Below, in pieces: positions 17,629 to 27,400 of a DNA stretch of 64,000 nt. The translations under genes were made by a program, and so were the position numbers. The notes beneath the pieces were generated by a model. The model saw nothing but the letters and a program-made list of their open reading frames with translations, did no database searches and was not told where the DNA came from. Source of the DNA: Bradyrhizobium rifense (lineage in GTDB: Bacteria > Pseudomonadota > Alphaproteobacteria > Rhizobiales > Xanthobacteraceae); NCBI RefSeq assembly GCF_008123425.1, contig NZ_VSSS01000050.1, positions 1 to 64,000 of the forward strand, in the 5' to 3' direction. Every line of letters begins with the position of its first letter. Position 1 is the stretch's first letter.

Positions 17629-18843
17629 TCAGTTCGACTTCACCAGCGGGCAGCCGCCCTTGTCGAGCGGGCGGAAGGCTTCGTCGCCGGGCACGGTGGC
17701 GATCAGCTTGTAGAGGTCCCACTCGCCCTTGGATTCTTCCGGCTTTTTCACCTCGAACAGATACATGTCGTGGACCATGCGGCCGTCGATGCGGATCTTG
17801 CCGTTCTTGGCGAAGAAGTCGTTCACCGGCGTGTTGCGCATCTGCTCCATCACCTTCGGCGCTTCGTCGGTCTTGATGGCCTCGATCGCCTTCAGATAGT
17901 GCATGGTCGCCGAGTAGAGGCCGGCCTGGATCATGGTCGGCATGTGGCCGACCTTCTCGTTGAAGCGCTTGGAGAAGGCGCGGGTCTCGTCGTTCATGTC
18001 CCAGTAGAACGCGTCGGTGACGATCAGGCCCTGCGTGGCCTTGATGCCAAGCGAATGCGTGTCAGTGATCTCCTGGAGCAGCGCGATCATCTTCTGGCCG
18101 CCTTGCACCAGGCCGAACTCGGCCGCCTGCTTCAGCGCATTGGTGGTGTCGCCGCCGGCGTTCGCCAGCGCGACCACCTTGGCCTTGGAGGCCTGGGCCT
18201 GCAGCAGGAAGGACGAGAAGTCGGATGAGTTGAGCGGATGGCGGACCTCGCCGAGCACCTTGCCGCCGCTCTCCTTGACGACGTTGGCGGCGTCGCGCTG
18301 CAGCGCCATGCCAAACGCGTAGTCTGCGGTGACGAAGAACCAGGTGTCCTCGCCGCGCTTCACCATCGCCTTGCCGGCGACGTTCGACAGCGCGTAGGTG
18401 TCGTAGGTCCAGTGCACCGTGTTGGGCGAGCAGGCGATGCCGGTGATGTCGGAGGAGCCGCCGCCGGAATTGATGTTGATCTTGTTCTTCTCGCGCGTCA
18501 GCGCCGAGATCGGCAGCGCGACCGAAGAGGTCGGCACGTCGAGGACTGCGTCCACCTTCTCGTTGTCGTACCAGTTGCGGGCGATATTGACGCCGACGTC
18601 GGGCTTGTTCTGGTGGTCGGCGGAAACGATCTGGATTGGCACCCCCGCGACCTTGCCGCCGTAATCGGCAACGGCCATCTCGACAGCGGCGAGCGAGCCC
18701 TTGCCGGTCGCGTCGGCATAAAGGCTCGACATGTCCGTGAGCACGCCGAGCTTGACGACGTTGTCGGAAATCTGCGCCTGCGCCGTGCCGCAGGTAGCGG
18801 CGATGGCGAAGCCGGCCGCGACCGCGGCGATGAGTTTCTGCAT
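17629..18843 (-). CDS. ABC transporter substrate-binding protein (branched-chain amino acid / LivK type)
   Basis: 404 residues. A Sec signal peptide (1-23, AQAQI) precedes a type I periplasmic binding fold of the Peripla_BP_6 family: VVKLGVLTDMSSLYAD, GSLAAVEMAVADYGG and the ADHQNKPDVGVNIARNW block. Family members bind branched-chain amino acids, urea, amides or aromatic acids; the ligand is not readable here. No permease or ATPase genes are adjacent, so it is an orphan binding protein that must borrow a transporter. It ends with a conserved Cys-containing tail (GGCPLV). Confidence 0.9.
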   Translation of the reverse strand: MQKLIAAVAAGFAIAATCGTAQAQISDNVVKLGVLTDMSSLYADATGKGSLAAVEMAVADYGGKVAGVPIQIVSADHQNKPDVGVNIARNWYDNEKVDAVLDVPTSSVALPISALTREKNKININSGGGSSDITGIACSPNTVHWTYDTYALSNVAGKAMVKRGEDTWFFVTADYAFGMALQRDAANVVKESGGKVLGEVRHPLNSSDFSSFLLQAQASKAKVVALANAGGDTTNALKQAAEFGLVQGGQKMIALLQEITDTHSLGIKATQGLIVTDAFYWDMNDETRAFSKRFNEKVGHMPTMIQAGLYSATMHYLKAIEAIKTDEAPKVMEQMRNTPVNDFFAKNGKIRIDGRMVHDMYLFEVKKPEESKGEWDLYKLIATVPGDEAFRPLDKGGCPLVKSN

Positions 18844-19234
18844 ATCGTTTTCTCCCTCAGCCTTGTTGTTTGGGGCTTTGTTGCGGGGACTGTTCTAGCG
18901 ACAAACCGTCGCGGGGGCAAAGCCGGGGGGGTATGGAGAGGGGTGAGAAATAAGTAGGGGGCGGCGGTGTTTCCTTCGCCTCTCCCGCAAGCGGCGATGG
19001 CATATGGCATTTGCACGACCTAAGCGCGCGCCTCGTCCTTCGAGACGACCGCTTCGCGGTCTCCTCAGGATGAGGCTAAGCGGCACCGGTGCTCGTCAAA
19101 ATGACGGCCGCACACTCGGTCCTCATCCTGAGGGCCCGCCAACGGCGGGCGTCTCGAAGGATGGCCACAGGGAAATCATTCCAATATGCGATCGCCCCGC
19201 CGCAAGCCGGGAGAGGGAGGAGCAACACCTACGC
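18844..19234. other. intergenic region with repeats, no gene seen
   Basis: 391 bases between the orphan binding protein and the polyamine-type importer. It holds an inverted repeat pair of the CCTTCGAGACG/CTCAGGATGAGG family at 19031-19165 and otherwise shows no ORF with a ribosome site. Confidence 0.7.
19031..19165. repeat. dispersed repeat of the CCTTCGAGACG family, copy 4
   Basis: CCTTCGAGACGACCGCTTCG ... CCTCAGGATGAGG followed about 40 bases later by the inverse arrangement TCCTCATCCTGAGGGCCC ... GCGTCTCGAAGG. The two halves face each other, as if two copies were inserted in opposite orientation. Confidence 0.75.
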
Positions 19235-20065
19235 TCAGACGCTGCTGCCCTTGAGCCGCTCGTTGCGTCGGCGCAGGCCTTCCAGCGTAGCGAGGAGGAT
19301 GACCGAGACCGTCGTCAGGACCACCGCGGCTGCAGTGATGGTCGGGCTGATGTTCTCGCGGATGCCGCTGAACATTTCGCGCGGCAGGGTGCGCTGCTCT
19401 GGCCCCGCCATGAACAGCACGATCACCACCTCGTCGAAGCTGGTCGCGAAGGCGAACAGCGCGCCCGACGCGAGCCCCGGCAGGATCAGCGGCAGGATCA
19501 CGCGGCGGAACGCTTCGAGCGGCGAGGCGCCGAGCGAGGCGGCGGCGCGCGCGAGGTTGGTGTCGAAGCTTTGCAGCGTCGCGCCGACCGTGATCACCAC
19601 AAACGGCGTCGCCAGCGCGGTGTGAGCCAGGATCAGGCCGAGATAGCTGCCGGTCAGCCCGATCGGCGCGAAGAAGAAATAGAGACCGACTGCGGTGATG
19701 ACACCGGGCACGACCACCGGCGACAGCACGAAGGCCAGCACCAGCGGCTTGAACCGGCTCTTCCACTGCGCGAGCCCCAGCGCGGCCAGCGTGCCCAAAA
19801 CCATCGACAGCATGGTCGAGGCGACGCCGATGATCATGCTGTTCTTCAGCGAATTCATCCAGCGCGGCGAATTGATGAAATCGTCGTACCAGCGCAAGGA
19901 AAGGCCCGGCAGCGGATAGGTGAGGTAGGAGCCCGAGCTGAACGATAGCGGCATGATCGCGAGGATGGGGGTGATCAGGAAGATGAACACCAGCGTCGAG
20001 ATAAATATGGTTGCGGTCCACGCGATGCGCTGGCTGGGCGTGCGGATGGAAGCATTGTCGCTCAA
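19235..20065 (-). CDS. ABC transporter permease, PotC-like
   Basis: 276 residues with six predicted membrane segments and the binding-protein-dependent transport (MetI-like) signature: AAASLGASPLEAFRRVILPL is the cytoplasmic EAA loop that contacts the ATPase. The only credible start is a TTG at 20065, overlapping the upstream gene's stop by TTGA, with GGGAGG 9 bases before it. It forms the inner-membrane channel with the PotB-like subunit, most likely for polyamines or a related cation. Confidence 0.9.
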   Translation of the reverse strand: MSDNASIRTPSQRIAWTATIFISTLVFIFLITPILAIMPLSFSSGSYLTYPLPGLSLRWYDDFINSPRWMNSLKNSMIIGVASTMLSMVLGTLAALGLAQWKSRFKPLVLAFVLSPVVVPGVITAVGLYFFFAPIGLTGSYLGLILAHTALATPFVVITVGATLQSFDTNLARAAASLGASPLEAFRRVILPLILPGLASGALFAFATSFDEVVIVLFMAGPEQRTLPREMFSGIRENISPTITAAAVVLTTVSVILLATLEGLRRRNERLKGSSV

Positions 20066-21324
20066 TTCTTCATCCCTCCCGTGACCTGCTGGCCCTGCAC
20101 CAGCTTGCCGTAGACGAGAGCCAGCAGAATGGTGGCCAGCAGCAGCACTGCACCTAGCGCCGACGCAAGGCCCCAATTGGCGGTCTCGGTCGTGTAGAGC
20201 GCGATGAAATAGCTGATCATCTGATCGGCGGCGCCGCCGACCAGGGCAGGCGTGATGTAGTAGCCGAGCGCCAGGATGAAGACGAGCAGGCCTCCCGCGC
20301 CGATGCCGGGCAGGGTTTGCGGCAAATAGATCCGCAGGAAGGCGGTGAGAGGTGGCGCGCCGAGCGAGGCGGCGGCACGCATGTAAGCCGGCGAGATCGC
20401 CTTCATGCTGCTGTACAGCGGCAGGATCATGAACGGCAGCAGCACGTGGGTCATGGCCACGCAGACACCGAAGCGGTTGTAGATCAGGCGCAACGGCTCG
20501 TCGATGATGCCAAGCCAGTGCAGGCTGTCGTTCACGACGCCCTTGCTCTGCAGCAGCACGATCCAGGCGCAGGTGCGCACCAGAAGCGAGGTCCAGAACG
20601 GCAGCAGCACGAAGATCATCAAGAGGTTCGACCGGCCGGGCGGCAGTGTCGCCAGCAGGTAGGCGACCGGGAAGCCAAGGATCAGGCAGAGCGCGGTGAC
20701 ACCGAGGCTGATGAGGAAGGTGCGGCCGAAAACATCGCGGTAGATCGCCTGATCTGCCGGAGCCGCGACGATCGCGCCGTCTACGTTCCGCGTCAGGTCG
20801 AGCGCAGCCAGAAGGTAGAAGCCGGTGACCGGGCCACCGGCATCCTTGATCGTCGTCCAGGTGGTGCGTTCGCGCCAGGCCGGGTTGATCTTGCCCAGCG
20901 TCTCCTTCGCGGTGCCGGGCTCCGGCACCGCCTTCAGATTGCGTGCGGTGCTTGTGAGGATCGTGCGAAAGCCGTTCAGGGCGTAGTTGAGCCGCTTGGC
21001 TGCGATGGCGATGGTGCCGGAGGCGCGCGCGGCCAGGATGTCGCCTGCAAGCGCCGCGTAGGCCTTTTCGTCCGGCAGGTCCTTGCCGTCCCAGTTGGCG
21101 AGAGCCGCGACGGTCTGAGGCAGAGCCTGGCGCACCTCGCGGTCATCGACCGCACGCCACAGCATGCCGGCGATGGGCCCAGCGAAAGTGAAGAGCAGGA
21201 AAACGAGAAGCGGCAGCACCAGCGCCAATGCCTTGACTTGGCGTGTCCGCTCCGCACGCCTCAATCGGCGCTTGAGCGGCACCTCGGTCGACGCATTGGC
21301 GCCGGTCAGAAGCGCTTCCGTCAT
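20062..21324 (-). CDS. ABC transporter permease, PotB-like, with enlarged periplasmic loop
   Basis: 420 residues, against about 280-310 for typical PotB. The first membrane segment is at about 31-56; then a hydrophilic stretch of about 140 residues (57-200) precedes the usual five-segment core. The core has the EAA loop AAASLGAPPLTAFLRIYLPQ. The extra segment is probably periplasmic and could interact with the binding protein. It follows the binding-protein gene by 34 bases and overlaps the PotC-like gene by 4 bases. Confidence 0.9.
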   Translation of the reverse strand: MTEALLTGANASTEVPLKRRLRRAERTRQVKALALVLPLLVFLLFTFAGPIAGMLWRAVDDREVRQALPQTVAALANWDGKDLPDEKAYAALAGDILAARASGTIAIAAKRLNYALNGFRTILTSTARNLKAVPEPGTAKETLGKINPAWRERTTWTTIKDAGGPVTGFYLLAALDLTRNVDGAIVAAPADQAIYRDVFGRTFLISLGVTALCLILGFPVAYLLATLPPGRSNLLMIFVLLPFWTSLLVRTCAWIVLLQSKGVVNDSLHWLGIIDEPLRLIYNRFGVCVAMTHVLLPFMILPLYSSMKAISPAYMRAAASLGAPPLTAFLRIYLPQTLPGIGAGGLLVFILALGYYITPALVGGAADQMISYFIALYTTETANWGLASALGAVLLLATILLALVYGKLVQGQQVTGGMKN

Positions 21325-21358
21325 TGGTCGATCCCTGGGTCGAGCCTTGCTGGGCGCG

Positions 21359-22417
21359 CTATTTCGCGGCCCATTTGTTGAAGCGCTCGGTCAGGCGGTC
21401 GATGTTCTCGAGCCAGAAGGCAACGTTGATCTCGACCGCGTTCTTGATGTTGTCAGGCGCGGTCGGCAGGTCCTTCAGGACGGCCGGCTGGATCAGGGCG
21501 GCGGCGTCCTTGTTCGACGTGCCGTAGGCAATGTTCTCCGACAGTTTCGACTGGTTCTCCGCCTTGCCGGCGAAGTCCAGGAACTTGTAGGCCGCGTCCT
21601 TGTTCGGGCTGCCCTTCAGGATGACCCAGCTGTCGAGCGTGAAGAGAGCGCCGTCCCATACCATGCCAAAGTTCTTCTTCTCGTTCTTGTTCGCGGTGTC
21701 GATGCGGCCGTTGTAGACCGAGGTCATCGCCACCTCGCCGGAGGCGAGGAGTTGCGGCGGCTGCGCGCCGGCCTTCCACCAGACGAGGTCGCCCTTGATG
21801 GTGTCGAGCTTCTTGAACGCGCGATCGACGCCCTCGTCGGTCGCCAGCACCTTGTAGACGTCCTTCGGCGCGACGCCGTCGGCCATCAGGGCGATCTCCA
21901 GCGTGGTCTTCGGGCCCTGACGCAGGGCGCGCTTGCCCGGAATCTTCTTGGTGTCGAAGAAGTCGGCCCAGCCTTTGGGCGCGTCCTTCAGCTTGTCCTT
22001 GTCGTAGCCGAGCACGAAATCGTAGAGGATGGCGCCGACGCCGCAGGGATTGACCGACGGCTGGATGTAGGCGGCCTCGCCGCCGATCTTGGAATAGTCG
22101 AGCTTCTCGAACAGGCCTTCCTCGCAGCCGACCGCGAGCTCGTCGCTCTCGACCTGGACGAGGTCCCAGGTGGCGGCGCCGCCCTGGACCTTGGCGCGCA
22201 ACACGCCGACGCCGCCGTCCCAGGACTCGTCGTTCATGGCAACACCGGCCGTCTTCTTGAACGGCTCGAAATAGACCTTCTTCTGGGCATCCTGATATGC
22301 GCCGCCCCACGATACGACGGTGAGGTCACGCGCCTGGGCGACCGTGGCGAGCGCGGCGCTGGCGCTGAACGCGGCGGCGAAACCCAGAGCAATCTTGCCA
22401 ATCTTGCGCTTCAGCAT
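21359..22417 (-). CDS. ABC transporter substrate-binding protein, PotD-like
   Basis: 352 residues. Signal peptide (1-29, ending AQARD) then an extracellular solute-binding domain of the spermidine/putrescine (PotD/PotF, SBP_bac_8) type, with the family start LTVVSWGGAYQDAQKKVYFE, and VNPCGVGAILYDFVLGYDKD and WVILKGSPNKDAAYKFLDFA further on. It captures the ligand for the PotBC-like permease. Gene order ATPase, binding protein, permease, permease is common for polyamine-type importers of rhizobia. The exact ligand is unknown. Confidence 0.9.
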   Translation of the reverse strand: MLKRKIGKIALGFAAAFSASAALATVAQARDLTVVSWGGAYQDAQKKVYFEPFKKTAGVAMNDESWDGGVGVLRAKVQGGAATWDLVQVESDELAVGCEEGLFEKLDYSKIGGEAAYIQPSVNPCGVGAILYDFVLGYDKDKLKDAPKGWADFFDTKKIPGKRALRQGPKTTLEIALMADGVAPKDVYKVLATDEGVDRAFKKLDTIKGDLVWWKAGAQPPQLLASGEVAMTSVYNGRIDTANKNEKKNFGMVWDGALFTLDSWVILKGSPNKDAAYKFLDFAGKAENQSKLSENIAYGTSNKDAAALIQPAVLKDLPTAPDNIKNAVEINVAFWLENIDRLTERFNKWAAK

Positions 22418-22480
22418 GGTCCTTGTTCCTTCTTCATCTGCGTTGCGTTGAGGTCGATTGATTGCGGTGCGCTGGTTGGA

Positions 22481-23590
22481 TCAGACGGGATCGAGGGCGA
22501 GGCAGTCCTTGGGGCCGAAGGTGACGAAGACATTGTCACCAGGCCTCAAGCTATCATGCACCCCCGGCTGAAGCTTGACCATGAACTCGGCATTCCCCGC
22601 GACATCGAGCACGGCCAGCGCGTGGTCGCCGAGATAGATGGTGTTCTGCACTTTGGCCGGCAGCCGGTTCGGACCGTCGCTGGAGGTGCCATCGGGGATA
22701 ATCGCGATCCGCTCCGGGCGCACCGACAAGGAGGTCGATGCGCCTGCGCCTGATACGTTGACCGCACGGGCCATGACGGAGCCGCCGGCCGCCAGCGCGA
22801 CGCGGCAATAGTCCTTCTCGATCGTCTCCACGGTGCCGGCCAGCACATTGTTCTCGCCGACGAAATTGGCGACGAAGCTGTTGACCGGATGCTCGTACAG
22901 CGCGTCGGGCCTGTCGATCTGCTGCACGATGCCGTCGTTGAACACGGCGATGCGGTCCGACATGGTGAGCGCTTCGCTCTGGTCGTGGGTGACGTAGACG
23001 ACGGTGATGCCCATCGTCTCGTGCAGTTGCTTGATCTCCAGCTGCATCTGCTCGCGCAGGCGCTTGTCCAGGGCGCCCAGGGGCTCGTCCATCAGCACGA
23101 GCTGCGGGTTGAAGACCAGCGCGCGGGCCAGCGCCACGCGCTGCTGCTGGCCGCCGGACAATTGCCCGGGCCGCCGCTGCGCCAGGGCTTCCATCTTGAT
23201 CATGCGCAGCGCCGCCTTGACGCGCGCCTGCGTTTCCGCCTTGCTGACCTTGCGGACGGACAGCGGAAAGGCGACATTCTCCTCGATCGTCAGGTGCGGA
23301 AACAGGGCATAGTTCTGGAACACCATGCCGATGTCGCGCTTGTGCGGCGGCATGTTCTTGATCGGCCGTTCTGCGAGGTAGATCTCGCCCTGGGTCGGAA
23401 CCTCGAAGCCGGCCAGCATCATCAGCGTGGTCGTCTTGCCCGAGCCGGACGGACCGAGCAGGGTGATGAACTCGCCTTTTTTGATGTCGAGATCGAGGTT
23501 CTTCACCACGAGGTGCTCGCCATCATAGGTCTTCTGAATGCCGGAAAAGCGCACCAATGCCGGCGCAGGCGTCACCATGCCGGCTTCCAT
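22481..23590 (-). CDS. ABC transporter ATP-binding protein, PotA-like
   Basis: 369 residues. Walker A GPSGSGKTT at about 46-54, Q-loop FQNYALFPH, signature LSGGQQQRVALARAL, Walker B LVLMDEPLGALDK and the switch His in YVTHDQSEA. A C-terminal TOBE-type domain (from about 280) is typical of PotA/FbpC-class ATPases. First gene of the operon; GAGG lies 5 bases before the ATG at 23590. It powers import by the downstream permeases. Confidence 0.93.
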   Translation of the reverse strand: MEAGMVTPAPALVRFSGIQKTYDGEHLVVKNLDLDIKKGEFITLLGPSGSGKTTTLMMLAGFEVPTQGEIYLAERPIKNMPPHKRDIGMVFQNYALFPHLTIEENVAFPLSVRKVSKAETQARVKAALRMIKMEALAQRRPGQLSGGQQQRVALARALVFNPQLVLMDEPLGALDKRLREQMQLEIKQLHETMGITVVYVTHDQSEALTMSDRIAVFNDGIVQQIDRPDALYEHPVNSFVANFVGENNVLAGTVETIEKDYCRVALAAGGSVMARAVNVSGAGASTSLSVRPERIAIIPDGTSSDGPNRLPAKVQNTIYLGDHALAVLDVAGNAEFMVKLQPGVHDSLRPGDNVFVTFGPKDCLALDPV

Positions 23591-23724
23591 GTTGTCCTCG
23601 CGTGTCCCCTACGATGCGGTCGGCAGCCTCGTTCGAGGTTGCGAGAAACAGCTTAGCACCCTCCGACGAGAATGCCAGCGGCGCAAGCGATAAGGGCTGC
23701 GCGGATTCCGTGCATGAAAGCGCG

Positions 23725-25293
23725 CTACATCCCCGACAGCTTCGTCACGTACACGTTGAGCGTCCCGCCGGCTTCCGCGACCACGCGCAGTGTCTTGGAA
23801 TCGAAGGCGATGTCGGACAGCGTCAGGCTGCTGATATTGGCCTCGACCTTGACGCCGTCCTCGCTCTTCTGGAAGTCGGCAATGACGCCTGCGATCTTCT
23901 CGCGCGCGTTGGCGGCGATCGGCTTCAGGTCGAGTGTCGCTTTTTGCGCCAGCGCCTGCTGCATCTGCGGCACCACCGCGCGGGCGGCAGCGCCAAGCAG
24001 GCCGAAGGCCGCCTCGGACTCCACCGCGAGCTGGATGTCGGCGAGCCGCAGCGTCTGCTGCGCCTGGTCGAGCATCGGCCGGCCCCAGATGTGCACGGTC
24101 GCCTCGGCGCCGAGCCCGAGCCAGCTCTTCTTTTCCTTGGCGCTCACCAGCAGCGAGATCAGAAGCCGCTCGCCGGAGGGGACGACGTTGACGCTCTTCA
24201 CCGTGACCTCGACCGGACCGGAGCCGTCCTCGGGATAGGTGTGGCCGACCATCTGGGCTGCGATCAGCTTGTTGATCTCGGTGAAGGGCACGTCGATGGG
24301 AACGCCGATGTTCACGCCGGTGCCGGTCGGCGGCACGATCGAGATCTTGTCGGGGAACGGGCAGTCCGGCTTGGTCTGCGCCGACGTCACGCGCGTCTCG
24401 GCCTCGAGGCCGAGCAGCAGCGTCACGTTCTGCGCGTCGACGCGCGGCTGCGCCGCGATCGCGCGGGTCGGCTTCATCTCGAGCCAGAGCGGCGGCAGCG
24501 CGGCCGTGGAGCCGCTGCCTTGCAGCGGGATCGAGCGGCAGGCCTTGGCCCATTGCACCTTCGCGTTCTCGCGCAGGCTGGGGTCGTTGCGGATACGCTC
24601 CGAGACGACGTTGAGCTGATCGCCGACCGTCTTGTCGATCAGCGGCTTGACCTGCGCCGGTACGTTGACCTTGGCGCCGGCGACGTTGAGGTTGGTGTCG
24701 CCGAGATTGACCTGCGCGCCCAAATTCGGCTCGAGATGCCAGGCGGCCGCGAGCTTGGGGCGCGCGGTGACGACGACGTTGCCCTTGATCTCGGCGCTGG
24801 CATTCAGATTCTTGATGTTGACCGCGCCGATCCGTTTCGCCGCGTCGCCGCCGAGCACGCTGCCCAGCGCATCGCCGAGCGCGCCGGTGGCTTTCGCCGA
24901 CAGCGACCCCGTCACGTTCAGCTTGCCGGTGATCGGCGTCGACAGCGTCAGCACGTCCTTGTCGCCGGTCGCCGACATCGGTCCGCGGACGGCGGCCCAG
25001 CCGATATCGGCGTCCTGCAGGATCTGCGAGATCGGATTCTCGGCCTTGCCGGCGAAATTGCGCGGTGAAGCCTTCTCGGCCTGCTCCCGGATCGCCGACA
25101 GCGCGATCGCCACCGGCGCCACCACGATCGAGCTTTTCGAGACCGGCGGCAGCGGCGGCAATTGCGCGACCGGCGGCGCCGAATTGGTCGCACGCGGCGA
25201 CAGCAAATCCATCGCCTTCAGGCTGATGAAAAACGACGCCGCGAGCACCGCAACGGCGATCAGGACAGTCTTCAAGTTCAACGTCAGACGCAT
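23725..25293 (-). CDS. DUF4403 family protein
   Basis: 522 residues. An N-terminal hydrophobic anchor (about 8-28, IAVLAASFFISLKAMDL-like) precedes a long soluble region matching my memory of DUF4403: repeats of beta-rich modules with IVVAPVAIALSAI, PISQILQDADIGW and IDVPFTEINKLIAAQMVGHTY. The role is unknown; some DUF4403 proteins carry BPI/TULIP-like folds with lipid-binding tunnels, which I offer as inference. The start is put at ATG 25293, directly after a possible TTG. Likely anchored in the inner membrane with its bulk in the periplasm. Single gene. Confidence 0.85.
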   Translation of the reverse strand: MRLTLNLKTVLIAVAVLAASFFISLKAMDLLSPRATNSAPPVAQLPPLPPVSKSSIVVAPVAIALSAIREQAEKASPRNFAGKAENPISQILQDADIGWAAVRGPMSATGDKDVLTLSTPITGKLNVTGSLSAKATGALGDALGSVLGGDAAKRIGAVNIKNLNASAEIKGNVVVTARPKLAAAWHLEPNLGAQVNLGDTNLNVAGAKVNVPAQVKPLIDKTVGDQLNVVSERIRNDPSLRENAKVQWAKACRSIPLQGSGSTAALPPLWLEMKPTRAIAAQPRVDAQNVTLLLGLEAETRVTSAQTKPDCPFPDKISIVPPTGTGVNIGVPIDVPFTEINKLIAAQMVGHTYPEDGSGPVEVTVKSVNVVPSGERLLISLLVSAKEKKSWLGLGAEATVHIWGRPMLDQAQQTLRLADIQLAVESEAAFGLLGAAARAVVPQMQQALAQKATLDLKPIAANAREKIAGVIADFQKSEDGVKVEANISSLTLSDIAFDSKTLRVVAEAGGTLNVYVTKLSGM

Positions 25294-25411
25294 CAATCCC
25301 CCAGGCCGCCCAGGCCGGAGTTTATAGGGCAGGCGAGAGGGGCGCTAGAGCGCACCGATGGGGTGGAATTGGGGCAGATGGGTTAACGGCTGTGTCCGTC
25401 TGTTCAGGCGG

Positions 25412-26050
25412 CTAGCCACGCTTGGGACGGCGGACCGCGCGCAGCTTGCCGGCCTCGCCGCCGCCGCAGAACAGGCGATCGCCGCCGTCGGATTCCAGCC
25501 CCGAGACCATCGTCCCGGCCGGCAGGTCGAGCTGCTCGAGCACCTTGCCCGTGTCAGGGTCGATCCGCCTGATGTCGCTGTCCTCGCCTTCCCAGGTGCC
25601 ATGCCAGAGCTCGCCGTCGACCCAGGTGACGCCGGTCACGAAGCGCTTGCTTTCGATGGTGCGGAGCACCTTGCCAGTGTCCGGATCGATCTGATGGATC
25701 TTGCGCTCGCGATATTGACCGACCCAGAGCGAGCCTTCGGCCCAGGCCAATCCGGAATCGCCGCCGCCACCGGGCGCGCGGATCGTGGTGATCACCTTGC
25801 CTGTCGCAGCGTCGATCTTCTGGATGCGATCCTCCGCGATCTGGAACAAATGGCGGCCGTCGAACGCCGTGCCCGCATGTGCGGCGACATCGAGCGAGCG
25901 CGCGATTCTGCCGTTGGCCGGATCAAGGCTATTCAGCTTGTCGCCCGATGCGAACCAGACATGGGTGCCGTCATAGGTGACGCCGTGCACGGCCTCGACG
26001 CCCGGAAAAGGCCCGTACTCCCTGATGATCTCGGCGGCGGAACGCTTCAT
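25412..26050 (-). CDS. beta-propeller protein (YncE / glutamine cyclotransferase-like)
   Basis: 212 residues without signal peptide. At least four short repeats of the type G(K)LxxIDPxTGKVxxxI (for example KIDAATGKVITTI, QIDPDTGKVLRTI, RIDPDTGKVLEQL) each with a preceding W (WFASGD, WVGQYR, WHGTWEG) indicate blades of a small beta propeller. This repeat pattern is shared by YncE-like and glutaminyl-peptide cyclotransferase-like proteins; catalytic residues cannot be assigned. Function unknown, location probably cytosolic. Confidence 0.75.
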   Translation of the reverse strand: MKRSAAEIIREYGPFPGVEAVHGVTYDGTHVWFASGDKLNSLDPANGRIARSLDVAAHAGTAFDGRHLFQIAEDRIQKIDAATGKVITTIRAPGGGGDSGLAWAEGSLWVGQYRERKIHQIDPDTGKVLRTIESKRFVTGVTWVDGELWHGTWEGEDSDIRRIDPDTGKVLEQLDLPAGTMVSGLESDGGDRLFCGGGEAGKLRAVRRPKRG

Positions 26051-26077
26051 CTGCCCGATCCCTGTGATGCGACCAGC

Positions 26078-27298
26078 CTACGCTTTTAACAGCGGTCCGG
26101 GGAGTAACAAGCCTGTCGGGAATCCGGGGACGGGCGGGGTCATCCAGCGCCGCGCCCGTCCGTGGCCGAACGACTGCACCTTGTCCGATCGGGCGAGCTC
26201 CTCAAGGGCTCGCTGCACCGTGCGTGCGCTCATGCCAAGCGCGAGCGCGAGCGCCGAGCTCGACCACGGTTCGCCGTCGGCGAGAATGGCGAGGACCGCG
26301 GCGTGCTTCTCCTCGACGGGCCGCGCCAGCACGATGACGTCGCGTGTCCTCCGCGGCGCCAGCTCGAAACCCTGCTTGGTCGCGCTGATCTCGGCGAGCG
26401 GCTTGAGCTGGGTGCGCAGCCGCCCGATCTCGACGCGCAGTCGCGCGCGGTGTGACTCGTCGACGTGCCTAGCATGGAACGCACCTGATATCAGCGCCTC
26501 GCGCGAGACGTCCGCGGGCCATGCCTGCGCCAGCAGACGGGCGAGCGCAAACAGCACGGGGCGCGTTCCGAGCGATACGGCTGTGCCTTGCCTGCGCACG
26601 ACATGATGGAAGGTGTCGATGACGAGCGCCGTCGATGTCGCCAGTCGCTCGACCTCGCCGAGCAGCAGCGGGTGCTCGCTGCCGCGCGCGATCAGGCGCG
26701 CGGCCGGCGTGTTCAGGATCAGGCTCGCGCTGTCGACCTCAGCCACTAACGCCGGGATTCTTGCCAGCTGCGCTGCCTTGCCTGCGCGGTCGAGCGCTGC
26801 GCGCGCATCTCTTGTTTTCAACCGCCTGATGGCGATGCCGGCAACCACCAGCTCGCGAACGACGAGCGATGCAGGCGGGAGCGGGGAGACGCTGATCTCG
26901 GCCAGCGTGCGCTCGGCCTCGTCGACGCGTCCGAGCAGGAGCAGACGGCGGGCCTCGATATGGCCGGCATGGGCGGCATTGGCGAGATCGCCATGGCTTG
27001 CGAGCGTTGCGCGTGCGCTTGCGAGCGTGTGCGCCGGCCAGCTCAGGTCGCGCGAGACGAGCGCGATCTCGGCCTCGGCCACCACGCATCTGGCGCGCGC
27101 GACCGCTTCTCGCGGACCGAACGCGCGCGCGGCGCTGCGCAGCAGCGTCTTGGCTTTCGCGAGATCGCCGAGCTGCGCCATCGCGATGCCGCGCAGCGCC
27201 AGCGACGGTGCATCGTTGCGCAGCGCGACGCGGTTCAGCGCGCCGAGCGGATCGCCGGCCTCTAACGCGCGCGCGGCGGCCGTGATCAGCGACTCCAT
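26078..27298 (-). CDS. transcriptional regulator with two predicted DNA-binding domains
   Basis: 406 residues. The N-terminal half (about 1-230) is helical and repetitive (ALRGIAMAQLGDLAKAKTLL, RRLLLLGRVDEAERTLAEI), resembling TPR-like helices. Then comes an OmpR-type winged helix (about 290-345: HRARLRVEIGRLRTQLKPLA) and a second short winged helix at the C-terminus (ALALALGMSARTVQRALEEL). Start at ATG 27298 with GGCGGGA upstream; an earlier in-frame ATG would give an Arg/Gly tail. It lies divergent to the DUF899 gene with 102 bases between the start codons, so it probably controls that promoter. Confidence 0.7.
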   Translation of the reverse strand: MESLITAAARALEAGDPLGALNRVALRNDAPSLALRGIAMAQLGDLAKAKTLLRSAARAFGPREAVARARCVVAEAEIALVSRDLSWPAHTLASARATLASHGDLANAAHAGHIEARRLLLLGRVDEAERTLAEISVSPLPPASLVVRELVVAGIAIRRLKTRDARAALDRAGKAAQLARIPALVAEVDSASLILNTPAARLIARGSEHPLLLGEVERLATSTALVIDTFHHVVRRQGTAVSLGTRPVLFALARLLAQAWPADVSREALISGAFHARHVDESHRARLRVEIGRLRTQLKPLAEISATKQGFELAPRRTRDVIVLARPVEEKHAAVLAILADGEPWSSSALALALGMSARTVQRALEELARSDKVQSFGHGRARRWMTPPVPGFPTGLLLPGPLLKA

Positions 27299-27400
27299 GA
27301 AAATCCCGCCACACTTGTTACTCCCACCACGCAACCGCTTGGTGCCAGAAATCGTTGACGGCCGACAATGTGCGGTGAGCAGGAAGCTTGGAGAGCCATG

